Of a stretch of 64,000 nucleotides of DNA, positions 59,963 to 64,000 are shown piece by piece. The stretch is from Rhyacophila brunnea (lineage: Eukaryota > Arthropoda > Insecta > Trichoptera > Rhyacophilidae): the NCBI GenBank assembly GCA_022495005.1, contig JAGYXB010001009.1, positions 1,240,001 to 1,304,000 on the forward strand, in the 5' to 3' direction. The position numbers and the translations under genes were made by a program. The notes beneath the pieces were generated by a model. The model ran no database searches, had not been told where the DNA came from, and was given only the letters and a program-made list of their open reading frames with translations. Position 1 is the stretch's first letter. The number at the start of each line of letters is the position of its first letter.

Positions 59963-61344
59963 CTGTTTAAAAAAAGAGTCACAATCCTAAACAGTGAGAC
60001 ACACGAAAACAAAGAAGTATTATTTTCAATGATCAATGAATCCCTAATTATAAGATACAATTAAAGATGAAGATATTTCGGGTAACGATAAATCCGTAAG
60101 TATAACAAAAAAAATATATACTTACTATATATTTAACTTCCAAACTAATGGCAATTTTTGAAAATATTGATTTTATTTGAAATGGTACCTTTTTCTGATA
60201 ATCATACGAAACTGAAAAACAAATCCAGATAACTGAGGTTCTACTGTATATGAATGTAACACGTGTATCTATTTATAATATGACTGATATAAAAATCAGA
60301 TATAACTTTGTAAAATTGAGAGAAAATACTGAATTTAGAAAGAAATTCATAATTGACATCGAACCTGTGGAAGAGAGTAGGTTCTTATTTTTTTTTTTTA
60401 AGAAACATCCGATTCTAGGAAACACGTAAATTCTATATAGGTATTTCAATAATTTATAATATTTATCTTAATTTGTCGAAAATTCTGGGATGTATGTACA
60501 TATCCTTCCTGCATTATCCAATTAATATAATTAGCGAAAATATGACGTTGCGGTCGCAAAACACAAAACACCTGTATCTTCATTCACAACCACACAAGGA
60601 CAAAATTAAAGTGTATTCTGTCAAAGTAATATAAAACACACCAGTTCAGGTAAATCTATTAATCGTTTTATAAATTATATCGTTTAAGATTCACCAGGTA
60701 CTGTATCGGATAAACAAACAACACAAGTCTATATAAAACAAACAGTACCTGCTTAGTTTGTTTACATTACCATTGGATGTAATTAGTTTAATAATTAATA
60801 TCATTTCAAAGAGGGTTTCCCAATATTAATCACATAGTAATTAATAGCAAAGCAGCACTCTAAATGTTCCCAATAAAATTGATTAAATTTCTTATTGAAT
60901 TAGTAAATTACTTACGATACCTAGTTGCCATTATTTCAGTAAGAATTAGTATGCGTCACACGTAAAATTTTAAACCTATTGACTGTTCAGTACTTAGGAA
61001 GGAAACTAAATGATTACCGGTATAATAATTCTTCGAAAAGACAATTTTTCGACAAGACAACTCAAATACTTGAAATAACAATAAATTACTAATCAATGTA
61101 TTCATAATAGGAGAATAATAACTTCATACTTGACGACAGTGTGGCCCGCGGCCCATGTCAATTCACGTTTTATCAAACACGCTACATACTTATATATTTC
61201 AAGCTATCGAAAATAATGTAACGCAATGATAGCAGACTTCCCAATCGGTCAGTCACAGATCGTAACGTTTACGATCCGGCCATCCCAACCGGATTCCCGA
61301 GACCATACCTAGGCAATATTACTCATAAGCTCCTTTGAGTCTAC
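59963..61344. other. AT-rich spacer, nothing recognised
   Basis: GC-richer words near 61140-61320 (GTGGCCCGCGGCCCATG, CGATCCGGCCATCCC) may be transposon remnants. No gene supported. Confidence 0.4.
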
Positions 61345-61525
61345 AGTTTCAATTTTTAACACTACAACAGGCCATGAAGCCTAATGACAGTAGTGTAATA
61401 ATTGTTAATATAAGAGAAACCATCACAAACACCTAGGCTTTGAGAAAATCACATAAATATATTGCGACCTCACCGAGTCGAACCCGGAGTTCCCGGAATC
61501 CTCACGGACCGAACTAAGAGGTCTG
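61345..61525 (-). mobile_element. SINE family 2, copy 3
   Basis: The minus strand carries box-B-like CCGGGTTCGACTCGG followed by TGAGGTCGCAATATATTTAT, GTGATTTTCTCAAAGCCTAG and GTGTTTGTGATGG, in the same order as 27465-27625. Confidence 0.6.
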
Positions 61526-63494
61526 ACATTTGTTCATATTGTGTTTATAAATAGTTTTTTTGATCCGTATTGATAGTAATTTCGTAGAGGTTCTTCTACC
61601 AATCAGAAAGAGAAAACATTCTATAAACATGGTATCAACTTTCTAATACAGTAATGGACTTTTCGATGATATTGTATATAATTACGTATCCTAAAATAAC
61701 GATGTCAAAGTGTCTTAGTATGTCAAACAATACCAACATACAATTGAAATCACACCTACTAAAACAACTACTGATAATATTATGATATTATTTTGTTACA
61801 GCTGATAATGCGTTTAATTTCATCTTATTTACAATAGAATATGAGACGTTTTGAAAAGAAGAAGAAGCTGATTATCATGGTGATTACATATTACAAGGAA
61901 AACTCGGAAAAGTCTCACGCAGCATTCGCTGTCACGTCATTGTGAAAATGTCTTACATTCATCCCCCAAACAATACACTTTGGCCATATAATATCTTCCT
62001 CTTGAGAATAAAAGACGGTGTAACAAGTGCGAAACGTCGAAAAGAACGAAGAAGGAAGTACACACATTGACAACCAAAGATTCGAACTAGGGAACATAAA
62101 AATAGTATAAAGTACGTACACATATTTATGAGAAATTTGGGATAAACATGATTTAAAAACGAACATGCATCCAATATTGGTAATATTTAAGGACACGTAG
62201 AGTGGTGTGTTTTCCTTGGATTTACTGGCTTTGCCTTCATTTAGCACAATGGATAATAGTTACCTATTTTGACTTTTGTAAAACTTATATTGCGTGCCAA
62301 TGTTCATTTAAATACACGATACAAATCACAATATAAGTTATATTAAATTCTACAAGACATTTTTTTAAAGTAAATGGCGATGCCAGTTGTAACACGATTA
62401 TTCCGACATGGCTATTGACTTAAAACATCTTAAGAATTTAACATAATTTATATTAACATTCGTAAAATGAAATTCTACCTAGTAAATGCTGACCTAATTA
62501 ATAAACATGATATCATAATTCGTTGGGTAAATAAACTTGTTTTATTTATCTCAGTGAAGCCCTGGCAAATAAATCTCAGAGCCATTACGTACTTGCTATA
62601 AACGAATCGGCCTTGCGAAATAAATTGAAACTGATTTAATCATTAGCCTTAGTGGTTTAAAACATAGTATTATTTGATGATAAGAATATCAATTACTAGA
62701 GAATTTTCATATGTCGATAAAGTTGTTTTCATTTTATCATAAATAACATTAAATTTATATTAAGTTAAGTTTAAAAACAATTTATAATATTAGTAAACGA
62801 TTGTTACACATTGTAGTTTATGTTTTTTTAATATATTTGAATGATTTTCCAACAATTTTCTTACATTATAATTACTAATAAGAAGGAACATTTACTAAAT
62901 AAATATTTATCCTTTATTTTCAAAAGATTCAGCGTTTATTCACGATAACTAACATTTAATAAAGCTCACCATATGAGCGAAACACGTGTCGTAAATATCA
63001 ATTGATATTCTATGTGATAACTCATTAAATTTTATAAAAATAAAACTGTCATTTTGAAGAGTTGTACTTATATGAACGTGTTAAAGGTTGTCCTTCTGAA
63101 GAATATTTGTTTGTATAATTATGTATTTATGTACTTTTCAATCGATTTTTATTTTAATCACTCAAAATATCCATCAAAAAGTAATAAAACGTGTTTGGAA
63201 ACGGAAACAATATTGTTATTAATTTGTCCATTGCCACAAAAAAATACTTCCGAGTGTACCCGAGTAACACATATTTAATTTTACGTTGCCTTCAAACTGT
63301 ACCTACTTATTATAAGAAAATACGCTCAAAGAAGAAGTTCTATATCTGCCTTCTTTTACGCACGTCGTGAAATATGCTATACGCGCATCAGTATTATCCT
63401 CCTGACAAGACGTGTTAATATAGTGTCAATACGTAAATACTTGATAGAAGTACAACTATATTTTAATAGACCAATTTTGGTCCGCGAACTTTTG
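61526..63494. other. Spacer upstream of gene 3
   Basis: AT-rich. The minus-strand frame at 61915-62247 (110 codons) is unusually long for the region but shows no recognised domain. The last 100 nt hold the presumed promoter of gene 3. Confidence 0.4.
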
Positions 63495-63524
63495 TTAAAC
63501 TCGCATACACCTGTGCACCAATTT

Positions 63525-63530
63525 TCAGTG
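63525..63530 (+). promoter_or_regulatory. Candidate initiator of gene 3
   Basis: TCAGTG, 90 nt upstream of the ATG (A to ATG), similar to the spacing in genes 1 and 2. A weak TTAAAC lies 32 nt upstream (63495-63500). AGTGAAAATT follows in the leader here (63548-63557) and also in gene 1's leader. Confidence 0.3.
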
Positions 63531-63616
63531 AGGGATTTACATCGCAGAGTGAAAATTATTATAATCAGTTTGATTTCAAACGTTTGTGGAGAACATTCAA
63601 CGTAGGAAAGTGTATT

Positions 63617-63686
63617 ATGTCCACTACGCAGTTGAAAAACGTGACATGCCACAAACAGTATCCACAGATAATTGCAGTGACAAGTT
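63617..63686 (+). CDS. Exon 1 of a third Tret1-like transporter (gene 3, partial)
   Basis: 70 nt: ATG, 23 codons and one base of a Cys codon, then donor GTAAGT at 63687. The end reads Y-P-Q-I-I-A-V-T-S-C, matching W-P-Q-x-L-A-V-x-S-C of genes 1 and 2 with the same intron phase. TCAGTG at 63525-63530 could be the initiator, giving a 90 nt 5' UTR. The main exon would lie past the window's right edge, at an unknown distance given the 3.5 and 12 kb introns of its paralogues. The start codon and exon end are supported by homology; whether the gene is intact cannot be seen. Confidence 0.75.
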
Positions 63687-64000
63687 GTAAGTTTAAAAAA
63701 TATTATTATGAAAACACGTTAACACTTAAAACATTGCGGAAAAAAAACTTAGAACAATTATTATTATTAAAGTGAAATAAAACAGTGATAAAATATAAAA
63801 TAATATAGTTTTGTTTGTGTTATTAGGCACGTTTCTTTCTGTACTAAACTTTACACGATTGAATTCTTTCGAAATAAATGATTTAAAAATATATTTTTCT
63901 CTTTTGGTAGGTATCATAATAGTGGTATATTATTCTATAAAATGTGCATGTGCTATAGAATTATTTATACTTATCGACAATAATAATTGGTAGCGAAATT

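Overview
The window is AT-rich eukaryotic DNA with spliced genes, many decayed transposons and short interspersed repeats. The best fit is an insect, probably an aphid (Hemiptera). That rests on base composition, the recurring 'taggtacctat'-type words, and a head-to-tail cluster of divergent Tret1-like sugar transporters. The species assignment is inference from memory of such genomes, not a database result.

The host genes are three members of one MFS sugar-transporter family (facilitated trehalose transporter Tret1-like), all on the + strand. Gene 1 has exon 1 at 24876-24945 and exon 2 at 36956-38325, split by a 12.0 kb intron. Gene 2 has exon 1 at 42398-42458 and exon 2 at 45916-47294, split by a 3.5 kb intron. 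Gene 3 shows only exon 1 (63617-63686), with the rest beyond the right edge. Each first exon is 61-70 nt, encodes a short cytosolic tail plus the start of TM1, and ends in phase 1 inside a Cys codon. Both complete proteins are 479 residues. They keep the MFS landmarks (GRK, PESPYYL, QQ..G, PETKG), but two positions that contact sugar in GLUT-type carriers are changed in the same way in both.

The rest is mostly repeats. 1-7.2 kb: no gene recognised. 7.2-8.5 kb: hAT-like element with near-perfect 8 bp target duplications. 9.1-10.5 kb: dead PIF/Harbinger transposase (-), followed by inverted-repeat DNA. 12.8-13.1 kb: GC-rich island. 13.4-18.4 kb: three LINE fragments. 23.2 kb: SINE. 24.7-24.8 kb: candidate gene 1 promoter with a perfect 20 bp palindrome. 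27.4-27.9 kb: clustered SINE and LINE pieces. 30.33-34.56 kb: two Helitron-like units joined head to tail, each about 2.1 kb and carrying a CATTCATCCGATTG-type minisatellite, inside gene 1's intron. 50.855-53.164 kb: complete but inactivated DNA transposon (Sola-like) with TIRs, a 4 bp TSD and subterminal repeats. 53.9-57.1 kb: near full-length but dead RTE-type LINE (-). 57.9-61.5 kb: more SINEs and a LINE tail.

The overall picture is a tandemly duplicated transporter locus whose introns and spacers were filled by transposons. No transposon here looks autonomous: every recognised transposase or reverse transcriptase has stops, frameshifts or a lost catalytic residue.
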